From Candidatus Jacksonbacteria bacterium RIFCSPLOWO2_02_FULL_44_20 (GTDB taxonomy: Bacteria; Patescibacteriota; Patescibacteriia; UBA9629): a DNA stretch of 62,728 nt. The notes under the pieces were generated by a model. The model ran no database searches. It was not told where the DNA came from and was given only the letters and a program-made list of their open reading frames with translations. The translations under genes and the position numbers were made by a program. How positions within the stretch are numbered: position 1 is the stretch's first letter; every line of letters starts with the position of its first letter. The stretch is taken from contig MHJU01000012.1 of assembly GCA_001818155.1 (NCBI GenBank), positions 1-62,728 of the forward strand, in the 5' to 3' direction. Positions 49,810 to 58,405 of this stretch are shown piece by piece.

Positions 49810-50434
49810 AGAGATTTTAACAGACGCGCAGATTAAACTCTTGCCAATGCTTGAGTCGTTTGCTGAAAATTTTGGGTTAGTCGGCGGAACTGCGATAGCA
49901 TTGCATATTGGGCACAGGCGGTCAGTTGATTTTGACCTTTTTACGAATCACTCGTTTGACACGTTAAGAATAAAAAAAAAAATTGTGCAGTTTAACCCAA
50001 TAGAAGGAGTGTTAGTGGACGAAAGCGCGGAGTATTCGGTTGTTGTTCAAGGAGTAAAAGTAACCTTTTTGTACTATCCTTTTAAAATTGAGTTTGGGGA
50101 ACGTTTTGACGATGTTATACAACTGCCCGATTTAGCAACCTTAGCCGCAATGAAGGCGTATGCTTTAGGAAGACGGGCGAAGTGGAAAGATTATGTGGAT
50201 ATGTATTTTATATTCAAAAAATTTCATGCGTTGAAAGAGGTTGTAAAAAAAGCAGAGCAGATTTTTGCAGTTGATTTTAATGAAAAGTTGTTTCGCGTTC
50301 AATTAGCGTATTTTGATGACATGGATTATACGGAAAAAATAATGTATATGCCGGGATTTGAAACGAGCGACGAAACTGTAAAAAAGTCGCTCATTGAGTA
50401 TAGTTTGGAATACAATGAGTATAAAAAACCATGA
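49802..50434 (+). CDS. AbiEii/AbiGii-type nucleotidyltransferase toxin
   Basis: 210 residues: FGLVGGTAIALHIGHRRSVDFDLFTNHSF carries the GG...RxSxDxD nucleotidyltransferase signature of the AbiEii family; VKVTFLYYPFKIE and LATLAAMKAYALGRRAKWKDYVDMYFI are the usual following blocks. Such toxins can transfer nucleotides to tRNA or related targets. Operon with the upstream small gene; the next gene starts inside its 3' end. Confidence 0.87.
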   Translation: MHKEILTDAQIKLLPMLESFAENFGLVGGTAIALHIGHRRSVDFDLFTNHSFDTLRIKKKIVQFNPIEGVLVDESAEYSVVVQGVKVTFLYYPFKIEFGERFDDVIQLPDLATLAAMKAYALGRRAKWKDYVDMYFIFKKFHALKEVVKKAEQIFAVDFNEKLFRVQLAYFDDMDYTEKIMYMPGFETSDETVKKSLIEYSLEYNEYKKP

Positions 50435-51692
50435 ACGACAAATACTAGTGGAACCTAAAGAACAAGTATCCGTTCCAAAGCCGCCGCGTATTTTTGAGCT
50501 CATCAATTCGCAAGAGCCGTTGCAGAAGAAACTGGAACAGATAACGAGTCAGATCTATACCGATTTTTATACCGCCGCGAGTATGAGCGACCGTGAGAAA
50601 GTAGCGCTTGGTTTACTTGGATTATTAGAGTTCGGCAATGATGGACTTGCTGCATTACAGTATGGTATTGCGCAAGATACAGGCGCGTTGGGAGAAACGG
50701 CGCGGAAATTAGTTTCTTTTTTGCCAGAAAAGCCCAATGCAGATGAGTTCGCAAAACGAACGGCATTAGAAAAATCACTTGACATTCAACGATATGGGGA
50801 CATTATTTTTGATGAATGGGAGATGGAAGACGATGAGTTGGCGCATTTGTATAAAATTAACCCTATTCTGCAAAAAAAATTCAGCAATAAAAAAGCATTT
50901 CAAGCCGCCTACATCCAGCAGAGAGGTTTAAAACCTGGTATACGGAAGGAAGAAAGATTAGAGCAAGAACGGTTACTGATGCAGGGTGTTCCACCTGGCG
51001 AGGCAACCTATCGGTTTATGAAAAAACGGAAAGAAGAAGAGCTGATAAGCGATATTCGTTCATTCGGAAATTATGAAGCATCTTATATTGAGTTGTTAGG
51101 GCCTTTAGATGTTTTGCGTTTACGGTCCGAGAAAGAGCCTAAATTTTTATTGGTAGGCGCTGACTGGGGAGCCGGAGAGTTTGTACAGTTTATTGATAAA
51201 ATAAATCCCAATGGCAAAAAGTATATTATTGATAAAACAAAAATGTATACTTCATTTTTTAAGCACATTCAAAGCCAAGATAAATCTTTGATTACGATAA
51301 TGGACGGATTGAATCTTGGTTTCAAAAAAGAACAATTTGATTGTGTTTTTATTAATTATCTTTTAGGGGTACTCATAGGGGATAAAAACCAAACTTTTAA
51401 AGAAAGCCTGAGATTGCTGTTTACACAGCTTTTTGCTGTTTTGAAAAAAGGCGGAAGTTTGTGCATTGTTGATGAGTATGAATATGCGCATAAATTTTCA
51501 AAGGACGAGCTTGTGGAGATTCTGCAAGGCGCTGGTTTTTCCAAAACCAATGATGCTGGATTTCCGCTGTTTTGTTTATTTCAGCACGATAGATTACGCG
51601 GGATTATTGACGAGAATGGATTTGGACAGTTTAAAAATATCCCGTTAGTATGCAAAGATAACGATTTTACGTTTCGGTTTTCAAAACCATAA
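50415..51692 (+). CDS. Class I SAM methyltransferase-like protein with N-terminal extension
   Basis: 425 residues from MSIKNHERQILVEPKEQ. The C-terminal half looks like a Rossmann methyltransferase (FLLVGADWGAGEFVQFIDKINP, DCVFINYLLGVLIGD, LLFTQLFAVLKKGGSLCIVDEYE); the first glycine motif is weak (GADWGAGE). The N-terminal half is helical without a family I know. It overlaps the AbiEii gene and may belong to the same accessory unit. Substrate unknown. Confidence 0.6.
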   Translation: MSIKNHERQILVEPKEQVSVPKPPRIFELINSQEPLQKKLEQITSQIYTDFYTAASMSDREKVALGLLGLLEFGNDGLAALQYGIAQDTGALGETARKLVSFLPEKPNADEFAKRTALEKSLDIQRYGDIIFDEWEMEDDELAHLYKINPILQKKFSNKKAFQAAYIQQRGLKPGIRKEERLEQERLLMQGVPPGEATYRFMKKRKEEELISDIRSFGNYEASYIELLGPLDVLRLRSEKEPKFLLVGADWGAGEFVQFIDKINPNGKKYIIDKTKMYTSFFKHIQSQDKSLITIMDGLNLGFKKEQFDCVFINYLLGVLIGDKNQTFKESLRLLFTQLFAVLKKGGSLCIVDEYEYAHKFSKDELVEILQGAGFSKTNDAGFPLFCLFQHDRLRGIIDENGFGQFKNIPLVCKDNDFTFRFSKP

Positions 51693-51713
51693 CGCGTTAT
51701 TTAAGGAAACAAT

Positions 51714-52349
51714 ATGCCAACCGTCCCAATAGAGATCTCTGCCCGGCATTGCCACCTTTCGCAAACAGACCTTGATATTTTGTTTGGCAAAGGATATGCA
51801 TTAACTCCGACTAAGCCGTTGTCTCAACGCGCGCAATACGCGGCGCGGGAAGTGGTGGAAGTACAAACACCAAGCAGTTGGGGCTTGCCTCCGCATACGG
51901 ATTTTACGTTTGGAAAAGCGCCGGATCATAACCAAATCCGCATACTCGGGCCGGTGCGGGAGCACACTCAAGTAGAATTATCATGGAGCGACTGCGTTTC
52001 TGCCGGAATTGAACCGCGCGTTTTGGTTTCCGGAGATTGGAAGCGGAGCGCGGGAGGGCTGATTTTGATAGGACCAAATGGCGAAGTAAAATTGGAAAGG
52101 GGAGTTATAGTTCCGCAAAGACATATTCATTCTCATACAGATAAGGCGCGTGAATTAGGGCTAAAGCATGGGCAGATAGTTTCAGTAAAAGTTTTAGACG
52201 AAGATCAAAAATCCTCATTGTGCCCGATTACATTTCATAACGTTATCATCCGAATCCACCCAACATTTGACTGGCAGATGCATCTTCATACTGATGAAGG
52301 TAACGCCGCGGGGATTACAGGAATGGCTAAAGGAGAGATAATGATATGA
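51714..52349 (+). CDS. pduL: Phosphate propanoyl/acetyltransferase PduL
   Basis: 211 residues. PIEISARHCHLSQTDLDILFG is the first PduL block with metal His residues, RILGPVREHTQVELSWSDC and VSGDWKRSAGGLILIGPNGEV follow, and the second block has VIVPQRHIHSHTDKARELG and MHLHTDEGNAAG. It interconverts acetyl-CoA and acetyl phosphate, replacing Pta. It overlaps ackA by ATGA, giving a complete acetyl-CoA to acetate plus ATP module. No microcompartment-targeting N-terminal extension is present. Confidence 0.92.
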   Translation: MPTVPIEISARHCHLSQTDLDILFGKGYALTPTKPLSQRAQYAAREVVEVQTPSSWGLPPHTDFTFGKAPDHNQIRILGPVREHTQVELSWSDCVSAGIEPRVLVSGDWKRSAGGLILIGPNGEVKLERGVIVPQRHIHSHTDKARELGLKHGQIVSVKVLDEDQKSSLCPITFHNVIIRIHPTFDWQMHLHTDEGNAAGITGMAKGEIMI

Positions 52350-53365
52350 TTCTTTCAATTAACGCCGGTTCAACATCAGTTAAATACCGTCTTTTTTCAT
52401 CAAAACTCGCGCTTGTCGCAGGCGAGGATTTTCCAGACACTGCGCCGAGCAAAAAATTATTTCACCAGATTGCGCGTTTGCTTGAGAGTCAGTTGAAACA
52501 GAATCGTCTAAAAATCGCTCACCGCGTGGTGCATGGTGGTCCGCATTTGCGGCATCCGATGAAAATTACGCCGTATGTCGTAAAAACCATAAAAAATCAC
52601 GCGCATCTCGCGCCGTTACATAATCCTTTTAACCTTAAAGCAATTGAATTTGCGAGGAGATATTTTCCGAACGCCGCGCATTTTGCAGTTTTTGATACTG
52701 GATTTTTTCGCACACTTCCGTTAGTTGCGGAACTTTATCCGATTCCGCTATCATTCTATAAAAAATACGGCATAGAACGATATGGTTTTCACGGCATTGC
52801 GCATGCATATTGCGCAGAGATTGCAAAACAGAAACTGAAACTGACGCGCCCGAATCTCATTACGCTTCATCTTGGCGGAGGATCTTCAATCACAGCTGTA
52901 AAACGCGCCCGCGCGATTGACACATCAATGGGATATTCGCCTCTTGAAGGTCTCATGATGTGGTCTCGCGCAGGGGATATTGATCCGGGGGTTTTAGTAA
53001 GTTCAACCCCGAAAAATTTCGGCGCAAAATTTTGGAACAATGTCCTTAATTATGAATCAGGGTTAAAAGGAATTTCCGGCTGTAGAGATTATCTTGATCT
53101 TCTTCACAAACGCGCTCTCGGGCATCATACGGCAAAATTGGCATTTGACATGTTTGTATATCGCATACAAAAATATATCGGCGCATATTATGCGGCGTTA
53201 AACGGCAGTGTTGACGCCATTGTTTTTTCCGGCAAAATCGGAGCCGGAGACGCGATTACACGCCGCGCCGTATGCGATGGGCTTCCATTTTTGAAAAATG
53301 TCGCGAAATTAGTTGTAGAACCAAACGAAGAATGGATGATGGCGAAACTGGTCCAGAAATTGTGA
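52346..53365 (+). CDS. ackA: Acetate kinase
   Basis: 339 residues, shorter than E. coli AckA (about 400). N-terminal MILSINAGSTSVKYRLF, IAHRVVHGGPHLRHP, HLAPLHNPFNLKAIEF, FDTGFFRTLP, HGIAHAYC, LHLGGGSSITAVK, SMGYSPLEGLMMWSRAGDIDPG and VFSGKIGAG are recognised acetate kinase blocks. It makes ATP from acetyl phosphate and ADP. Coupled to pduL. Confidence 0.94.
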   Translation: MILSINAGSTSVKYRLFSSKLALVAGEDFPDTAPSKKLFHQIARLLESQLKQNRLKIAHRVVHGGPHLRHPMKITPYVVKTIKNHAHLAPLHNPFNLKAIEFARRYFPNAAHFAVFDTGFFRTLPLVAELYPIPLSFYKKYGIERYGFHGIAHAYCAEIAKQKLKLTRPNLITLHLGGGSSITAVKRARAIDTSMGYSPLEGLMMWSRAGDIDPGVLVSSTPKNFGAKFWNNVLNYESGLKGISGCRDYLDLLHKRALGHHTAKLAFDMFVYRIQKYIGAYYAALNGSVDAIVFSGKIGAGDAITRRAVCDGLPFLKNVAKLVVEPNEEWMMAKLVQKL

Positions 53366-53368
53366 TAT

Positions 53369-55117
53369 ATGCTCTACTCTATTCTTCCACAATCTTCAAA
53401 ATCTTTTTCATTAACAGCTCCGGATCTGCATCCAATTTTACGCAGTCTTCTTTTTCAGCGAGGAATAAGAACCAAAGATGATATTGATGAGTTTCTAAAT
53501 CCACGATATGAGAATTCAGCCTATGATCCGTTCCAATTTTTGGAAATGAAAAAAGCTGTAGAGCGTCTGCGTAAAGCGGCAGAATTAAATGAGAGGATTA
53601 TTATTTATGGAGATTATGATGTTGACGGTGTCGCATCTTCAATTCTCATGCTGGAAACTCTTGAAACGCTTTATAAAAAAATCTGTCTGCCGACAAGGCA
53701 AGATGACAAAAGAGCTTCAGTAGGCGTATATCTTCCGCATCGCGAGGATGAGGGATATGGGCTTAACCCAAAAGCCGTTTCATATATTAAGGAACACGGC
53801 GCGGCTCTGCTTATAACTTGCGATTGCGGCAGTGGAAACAAAGATGAGCTTAGCGATCTTCAAAAAGCAGGTATTGATGTTATTATTCTTGATCACCATG
53901 TCGCGCCTTTGGAGCGTCCGCCATCTTTTGCCTTCATCAATCCGAAATTTAAGAATGAAAGATATCCGTATCGCGATCTTTCAGCAGGAGGAGTTGTATT
54001 TAAGGTAATTCAGGCGCTTCGTAAGCTTGACTATATAAGTGAATCATTTGAGAAATGGTCGCTTGATTTAGTAGCGCTTTCAACTGTCGCAGACATGATG
54101 CCGCTTTTGAAAGAAAATCGGACACTTGTGAAATGGGGGCTTATGGTTTTGAATAAAACCCGCAGAGTTGGCATGCAGGCGCTAATCCGCAGTTCCCGGA
54201 TTCAAAAAATACTTACAACTTACGACATAAGCTACGCCCTCGCTCCTCGCATTAATTCAGCCGGGCGCCTTGATCACGCAAACGTCGCATTTGATCTTCT
54301 GCGCCAGACAAATAAAGAGAGCGCAGAACATGAAGCAATGAATCTCAATCAAACAAATGAAGCGCGGCAGAAACTCACAGAGAAAATTTTAGAAGAGGCA
54401 AAAAGGCAGATACAAGAACAATATGAGCGTCATGATCGAACTCTCCTTGCTTATAACCTTAATCAAAAAACATGGCCGATGGGCGTGTTGGGGCTTGTTG
54501 CGGGCAAAATCGCAAAAGAATATTATCGCCCGGTTTTTGTAATCGCGCAAACTAATCACGGCATCTCCGGGAGCGGACGTTCTATACCGGCATTTGATCT
54601 CACAGCTTTGCTTGACTCTGTGCGCGATCTTTTGGAAAAATACGGCGGGCATCCGCAGGCATGCGGTTTTACGCTCAAAAATATGGATGATCCAGAGGCA
54701 ACGATCCAGCTTTTCAAGTCAAGAATTGAGGAATATGGCAAGCAGTATTTGAAAGAAAGCGATCTTCTCCCGACTATCACTATTTCCTCTGAACTTGCCT
54801 TTTCGGATATTACTTTAGAGTTTATAGAAGATTTGGAACGGCTTGAGCCATATGGCCAGGAAAACACGAAACCGCTTTTTTTGACGCGCAATGTACAAGT
54901 TCTTTCGTCTAGAACAATGGGAAAAAAGAATAATCACTGCAAATTGCTTGTTTCAGCGCATGGGGCAAGACATGAAGCTGTAGTCTTTTGCGCTAAAGAT
55001 CACATAAAAGAAATTACTTCAGGGGACTTCTGCGACATCATCTATAATTTGGAACAAAACGAGTGGAATGGGGAAACAAGGATTCAGCTCATGATACGCG
55101 AGCTTGAACGAGTGTAG
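53369..55117 (+). CDS. recJ: Single-strand-specific exonuclease RecJ
   Basis: 582 residues; 5'-3' ssDNA exonuclease in repair. DHH domain: IIYGDYDVDGVASSILMLE (metal Asp), LITCDCGSGN, VIILDHHVAP; DHHA1 domain with GISGSGRSIPAFDLTALLD and KYGGHPQACGFTL; OB fold at the C-terminus. Between the first two motifs the peptide KKICLPTRQDDKRASVGVYLPHR contains ICLPTRQD, encoded by a copy of the palindromic repeat. Start 3 nt after the ackA stop. Confidence 0.95.
   Translation: MLYSILPQSSKSFSLTAPDLHPILRSLLFQRGIRTKDDIDEFLNPRYENSAYDPFQFLEMKKAVERLRKAAELNERIIIYGDYDVDGVASSILMLETLETLYKKICLPTRQDDKRASVGVYLPHREDEGYGLNPKAVSYIKEHGAALLITCDCGSGNKDELSDLQKAGIDVIILDHHVAPLERPPSFAFINPKFKNERYPYRDLSAGGVVFKVIQALRKLDYISESFEKWSLDLVALSTVADMMPLLKENRTLVKWGLMVLNKTRRVGMQALIRSSRIQKILTTYDISYALAPRINSAGRLDHANVAFDLLRQTNKESAEHEAMNLNQTNEARQKLTEKILEEAKRQIQEQYERHDRTLLAYNLNQKTWPMGVLGLVAGKIAKEYYRPVFVIAQTNHGISGSGRSIPAFDLTALLDSVRDLLEKYGGHPQACGFTLKNMDDPEATIQLFKSRIEEYGKQYLKESDLLPTITISSELAFSDITLEFIEDLERLEPYGQENTKPLFLTRNVQVLSSRTMGKKNNHCKLLVSAHGARHEAVVFCAKDHIKEITSGDFCDIIYNLEQNEWNGETRIQLMIRELERV
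53681..53703. repeat. Palindromic repeat inside recJ (degenerate copy)
   Basis: ATCTGTCTGCCGACAAGGCAAGA aligns to the reverse complement of the 56007-56028 copy with few substitutions and one extra base. In frame as ICLPTRQ(D). Confidence 0.6.
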
Positions 55118-55134
55118 TTGACTAATACAGAGGA

Positions 55135-55163
55135 TTGACAAACACCTTTTGAACCGTTATACT
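55135..55163 (+). promoter_or_regulatory. Promoter of the infA translation operon
   Basis: TTGACA (55135-55140), exactly 17 nt, TATACT (55158-55163); 29 nt later comes the infA ATG. It is the clearest housekeeping promoter of the window. Confidence 0.88.
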
Positions 55164-55192
55164 AGGCATCAATACTTTATAAACAACGAAGA

Positions 55193-55423
55193 ATGGCACA
55201 ATTTCAGGTTAATCAGAAAGGATTTATTGAAGCAGAAGGCGTGATAGAAGAAGCGCTCCCATCTGCGACTTTTCGTGTAATACTTGATAACGGTCATGAG
55301 ATACTGGCAAGAATCTCCGGCAAGATGCGGCTCAATCATATTATGCTTGTGCCCGGGGATCGGATTAAGATAGAGATGAGCCAGTACGATTTGACAAAAG
55401 GGCGCATAACGTATCGTCTTTAG
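55193..55423 (+). CDS. infA: Translation initiation factor IF-1
   Basis: 76 residues, an S1/OB-fold protein that binds the ribosomal A site during initiation: [66 protein letters not shown]. Length is normal. First gene of the ribosomal operon. Confidence 0.96.
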   Translation: MAQFQVNQKGFIEAEGVIEEALPSATFRVILDNGHEILARISGKMRLNHIMLVPGDRIKIEMSQYDLTKGRITYRL

Positions 55424-55487
55424 AATCTATCTTTTCAAAGTAAATTGAGAGCCTTTACAGGCGCGGATTTCTTTTATCAAAATACAT

Positions 55488-55604
55488 ATGAAAGTTCAGG
55501 CATCTGTTAAAAAACGCTGTGCCCAATGTAAAATCATTCGGCGCGGAAAATATCTCCGCGTCATTTGTCGGGCGAAAAAATCGCATAAACAAAGACAAGG
55601 ATAA
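55488..55604 (+). CDS. rpmJ: Ribosomal protein L36
   Basis: 38 residues, below the ORF-track cutoff: [20 protein letters not shown], then [18 protein letters not shown]. Zinc ligands C-x2-C, C and H are conserved. It lies between infA and rpsM, as usual in this operon; 5 nt separate it from rpsM. Confidence 0.95.
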   Translation: MKVQASVKKRCAQCKIIRRGKYLRVICRAKKSHKQRQG

Positions 55605-55609
55605 CATCT

Positions 55610-55999
55610 ATGGCTCGCATTGCAGGGGTAACCCTTCCAAAACAAAAACGAATTGAAATTGCGCTTACATACATGTACGGCATCGGCATTTCGCGCGCGC
55701 GTAAAATTATTCATGAAGCAGGGTTGGATGCGAATAAAAAGGTTAGCGATCTTACAGAACAAGAGGAAAATGCGTTGCGTTTAATTATTGAGAAAAATTA
55801 TAAAGTTGAAGGCGAACTCCGGCGAGAAATTATGCAAAACATTAAAGTACTGCAAGACATTGGAGCGTATAGAGGTATTCGGCACCGGAGACATCTGCCT
55901 GTGCGCGGACAGCGAACCAAAACTAACTCGCGCACTGTGCGCGGCAATGTGCGGAAAACTATGGGTTCTGGAAGATCAAAATCCGGAGATAAAACATAA
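55610..55999 (+). CDS. rpsM: Ribosomal protein S13
   Basis: 129 residues; [34 protein letters not shown], the H2TH-type start, and the C-terminal [19 protein letters not shown] that contacts the P-site tRNA. Length slightly above average because of the basic tail. Confidence 0.97.
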   Translation: MARIAGVTLPKQKRIEIALTYMYGIGISRARKIIHEAGLDANKKVSDLTEQEENALRLIIEKNYKVEGELRREIMQNIKVLQDIGAYRGIRHRRHLPVRGQRTKTNSRTVRGNVRKTMGSGRSKSGDKT

Positions 56000-56006
56000 A
56001 AATTTT

Positions 56007-56028
56007 ACCTGCCTATCGGCAGACAGGT
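56007..56028. repeat. 22-nt palindromic repeat between rpsM and rpsK
   Basis: ACCTGCCTATCGGCAGACAGGT: outer stem ACCTG/CAGGT, alternative inner stem CTGCC/GGCAG. It ends 3 nt before the rpsK ATG, so it occupies the ribosome-binding site. Confidence 0.8.
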
Positions 56029-56031
56029 TGT

Positions 56032-56394
56032 ATGGCTAAAAAACGAGAAGTCCAATATGGAAGAGTGCATATCAAAGCAACGTATAATAATACGCTGATT
56101 ACAGTTACTGATCCTCTTGGCAATGCGCTTGCGTGGTCTGGCGCCGGGTTAAAAGGATTCAAAGGTCCGCGGAAAGCAACGCCTTATGCGGCAAGCGTGA
56201 TTGCAAATGATATTTTACAAAAAATCAAACCTTTTAATATGAAAATGGTTGACGTGTTTGTTCAGGGTATCGGGCACGGACGCGAGTCCGCAATACGAAC
56301 ATTAAACAGCGGAGGGTTGAAAGTCGGATCAATACGAGACGTTACTCCAATTCCGCACAACGGCCCCCGTCAGCCAAAACCGCGGAGAGTGTAA
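56032..56394 (+). CDS. rpsK: Ribosomal protein S11
   Basis: 120 residues; GRVHIKATYNNTLITVTDPLGNALAWSGAGLKGFKGPRKATPYAA, VQGIGHGRESAIRTL and DVTPIPHNGPRQPKPRRV are standard. The only Shine-Dalgarno-like bases (AGG) come from the repeat at 56007-56028. rpsD, normally next, is absent. Confidence 0.97.
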   Translation: MAKKREVQYGRVHIKATYNNTLITVTDPLGNALAWSGAGLKGFKGPRKATPYAASVIANDILQKIKPFNMKMVDVFVQGIGHGRESAIRTLNSGGLKVGSIRDVTPIPHNGPRQPKPRRV

Positions 56395-56399
56395 TTTAC

Positions 56400-56423
56400 A
56401 GCTTTTTAGCTTTTTAGCTTTTT
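56400..56423. repeat. Short tandem repeat between rpsK and rpoA
   Basis: Three copies of AGCTTTTT (period 9 with an extra T) fill the gap where rpsD lies in most bacteria. Confidence 0.6.
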
Positions 56424-56461
56424 ATCAAAACTAAAAAAGTTAAACAGCATAAGTTTTTTCA

Positions 56462-57244
56462 ATGAATATCTCTCTTCCATCGCAGATTGCTATTACCCCA
56501 TCCACAAAAAATCCGGACTCTGCCAGGGTTGAAATTTACCCTTTGTATCCAGGTTACGGACACACGATCGGAAATGCGTTGCGGCGCGTCTTATTATCTT
56601 CTCTGGAAGGAACAGGGATAACTGCCGTGAAGATTGAAAATGCGCAACATGAATTCATGACGCTTCCGCATGTTAAAGAGGAGGTTTTGGAAATAATTTT
56701 AAACTTAAAACAACTGTGTCTGAAGATGCACACTGACGGGCCTGAAAAACTCATACTGAATGTCAAGGGGAAAAAAGAGGTTTCCGCATCTGATTTTAAG
56801 GCAAACGCGAATGTGGAAATTATGAATAAAGATTTTCATATAGCATCTCTTACACATAAAGACGCCGAACTAGTTATTGAAGCGGTAATTGAAAGAGGGC
56901 TCGGGTTTAGCCCGATTGAAGAACGGGAGAAAGATACTGACGTGGGTGTTATTTCCATTGATACAGTTTTCTCGCCTGTCTTATCCATAGGATACACAGT
57001 TGAAGATGTCAGAGTCGGAAAGCGGACTGATTATGATAAATTGACGTTTGATATTACAACCAATGGAACGGTCAGTGTGGAACACGCCATACACGAAGCC
57101 ACAGATATTCTTGCGCAGTACATTTCATTCATCAAAGATAAAACAGAACTGGAAACCAAAACCGAAGAGAAAAATATAGAGGACCAAGAAGTAACAACGG
57201 AAAAACCGAAACGCAAACGCGCCGTTAAAACCAAAAAAGTTTAG
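56462..57244 (+). CDS. rpoA: RNA polymerase alpha subunit lacking the C-terminal domain
   Basis: 260 residues. The N-terminal assembly domain is complete: RVEIYPLYPGYGHTIGNALRRVLLSSLEGTGITAVKI, EFMTLPHVKEEVLEIILNLK, RKTD-type VGKRTDYDKLTFDITTNGTVS. After residue 225 comes only a charged tail (ETKTEEKNIEDQEVTTEKPKRKRAVKTKKV) in place of the helical alphaCTD, so contacts to UP elements and activators via alphaCTD should be missing. Confidence 0.95.
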   Translation: MNISLPSQIAITPSTKNPDSARVEIYPLYPGYGHTIGNALRRVLLSSLEGTGITAVKIENAQHEFMTLPHVKEEVLEIILNLKQLCLKMHTDGPEKLILNVKGKKEVSASDFKANANVEIMNKDFHIASLTHKDAELVIEAVIERGLGFSPIEEREKDTDVGVISIDTVFSPVLSIGYTVEDVRVGKRTDYDKLTFDITTNGTVSVEHAIHEATDILAQYISFIKDKTELETKTEEKNIEDQEVTTEKPKRKRAVKTKKV

Positions 57245-57257
57245 ATTCGGATAACTT

Positions 57258-57608
57258 ATGCGCCATAGAAACAAACCAACTATCAGCTCGCCCTTCCGAA
57301 GAAGAGACAACAGCCTTTTCAAAAATTTGGCTGTTTCTTTGATTCTGCATGAAAATGTGAAGACCACCTGCTCGCGAGCGAAAATTGTGCGCGCGCGCGT
57401 TGAACGTTTCATTACAAAAGCAAAGCAAGGCAACCTTACAGCCCGCCGCGCTCTTCTCCGATCGCTTGGACGAGAAGGAGCGGTGCGTAAATTGCTGGAA
57501 GAACTTGGGCCAAGATATAAAGAACGTAATGGCGGTTATACGCGTATTGTAAAACTGGGAGTCAGAAAAGGTGACGGAGCAGATATTTCACAAATTTCAT
57601 TTGTATAA
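57258..57608 (+). CDS. rplQ: Ribosomal protein L17
   Basis: 116 residues: MRHRNKPTISSPFRRRDNSLFKNLAVSLILHENVKTTCSRAKIVRARVERFITKAKQG, ending ERNGGYTRIVKLGVRKGDGADISQISFV. Canonical; follows rpoA as usual. Confidence 0.97.
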   Translation: MRHRNKPTISSPFRRRDNSLFKNLAVSLILHENVKTTCSRAKIVRARVERFITKAKQGNLTARRALLRSLGREGAVRKLLEELGPRYKERNGGYTRIVKLGVRKGDGADISQISFV

Positions 57609-57611
57609 ACA

Positions 57612-57941
57612 ATGATTCATCTTGACGCCACAAATCAAGCTCTTGGACGGCTTGCATCTCAAATCAGCCAGTATCTTCTCGGCAAACATAAGAGCGAGTT
57701 TGTTCCGTATAAAAATGTCGGGGATAAAGTTGAAGTCGCCAATGTTGACATGATAAAAATTACAGGCAACAAACTTGCTCAAAAAGTTTATTATCACCAT
57801 ACATTGTATCCAGGGCACTTGAAACAAACGTCGATGCATAAACTTTTGAAGTCCGATATGCTGAAAAGAGCGGTTTGGAATATGTTGCCAAAAAATAAAC
57901 TTCGCGAAGAACGCATGAAAAATCTTACCATTAAACTTTAA
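57612..57941 (+). CDS. rplM: Ribosomal protein L13, short form
   Basis: 109 residues versus about 142 in E. coli. It starts at IHLDATNQALGRLASQISQYLLGKHKSEFVPY (normally preceded by some 15 residues) and ends at MLPKNKLREERMKNLTIKL, lacking the final HPH-type tail. The core (GDKVEVANVDMIKITGNKLAQKVYYHHTLYPGHLK) is intact. Short L13 seems usual for CPR bacteria, from memory. Confidence 0.93.
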   Translation: MIHLDATNQALGRLASQISQYLLGKHKSEFVPYKNVGDKVEVANVDMIKITGNKLAQKVYYHHTLYPGHLKQTSMHKLLKSDMLKRAVWNMLPKNKLREERMKNLTIKL

Positions 57942-57942
57942 C

Positions 57943-58398
57943 ATGAGCATTGCAAAAAATCTTCCAAAACTTCAAAAAAAGAACAAGTACGATGAAATTT
58001 TTACAGATCGCGCTTACACTCACGCGGTCGGACGGCGAAAAAATGCAACCGCGCAAGTGCGTTTGTATGAAGAAGGACGAGGAAGAATTTACGTTAACGA
58101 AAAGGAATTCCGCAAATACTTCCCGCATTTTGAAATGCAAAAAATTGTTACTCGTCCGCTTGACATTGTAAAGGAAAAACAAAATCTGGACATATCAGTG
58201 AAAGTTTCGGGCGGCGGATTTCGTGGGCAAGCCGATGCATCGTCTCTTGCAATCGCGCGCGTAATTGCGAAGTGGAAGCCTGAATATCGTGAAAAATTAG
58301 CAAAAGAAGAACTCTTAAAAACCGATGCTCGCGTCAAGGAACGCAAAAAACCAGGGCTCAAACGCGCCCGCAAAGCTCCGCAATGGGCGAAGAGGTGA
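57943..58398 (+). CDS. rpsI: Ribosomal protein S9
   Basis: 151 residues; an extra charged N-terminal region, then YTHAVGRRKNATAQVRLYEEGRGRIYVNEKEFRKYF, VSGGGFRGQADASSLAIARVI and the tRNA-contacting tail KERKKPGLKRARKAPQWAKR. It starts 1 nt after the rplM stop. Confidence 0.97.
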   Translation: MSIAKNLPKLQKKNKYDEIFTDRAYTHAVGRRKNATAQVRLYEEGRGRIYVNEKEFRKYFPHFEMQKIVTRPLDIVKEKQNLDISVKVSGGGFRGQADASSLAIARVIAKWKPEYREKLAKEELLKTDARVKERKKPGLKRARKAPQWAKR

Positions 58399-58405
58399 AA
58401 TATAT

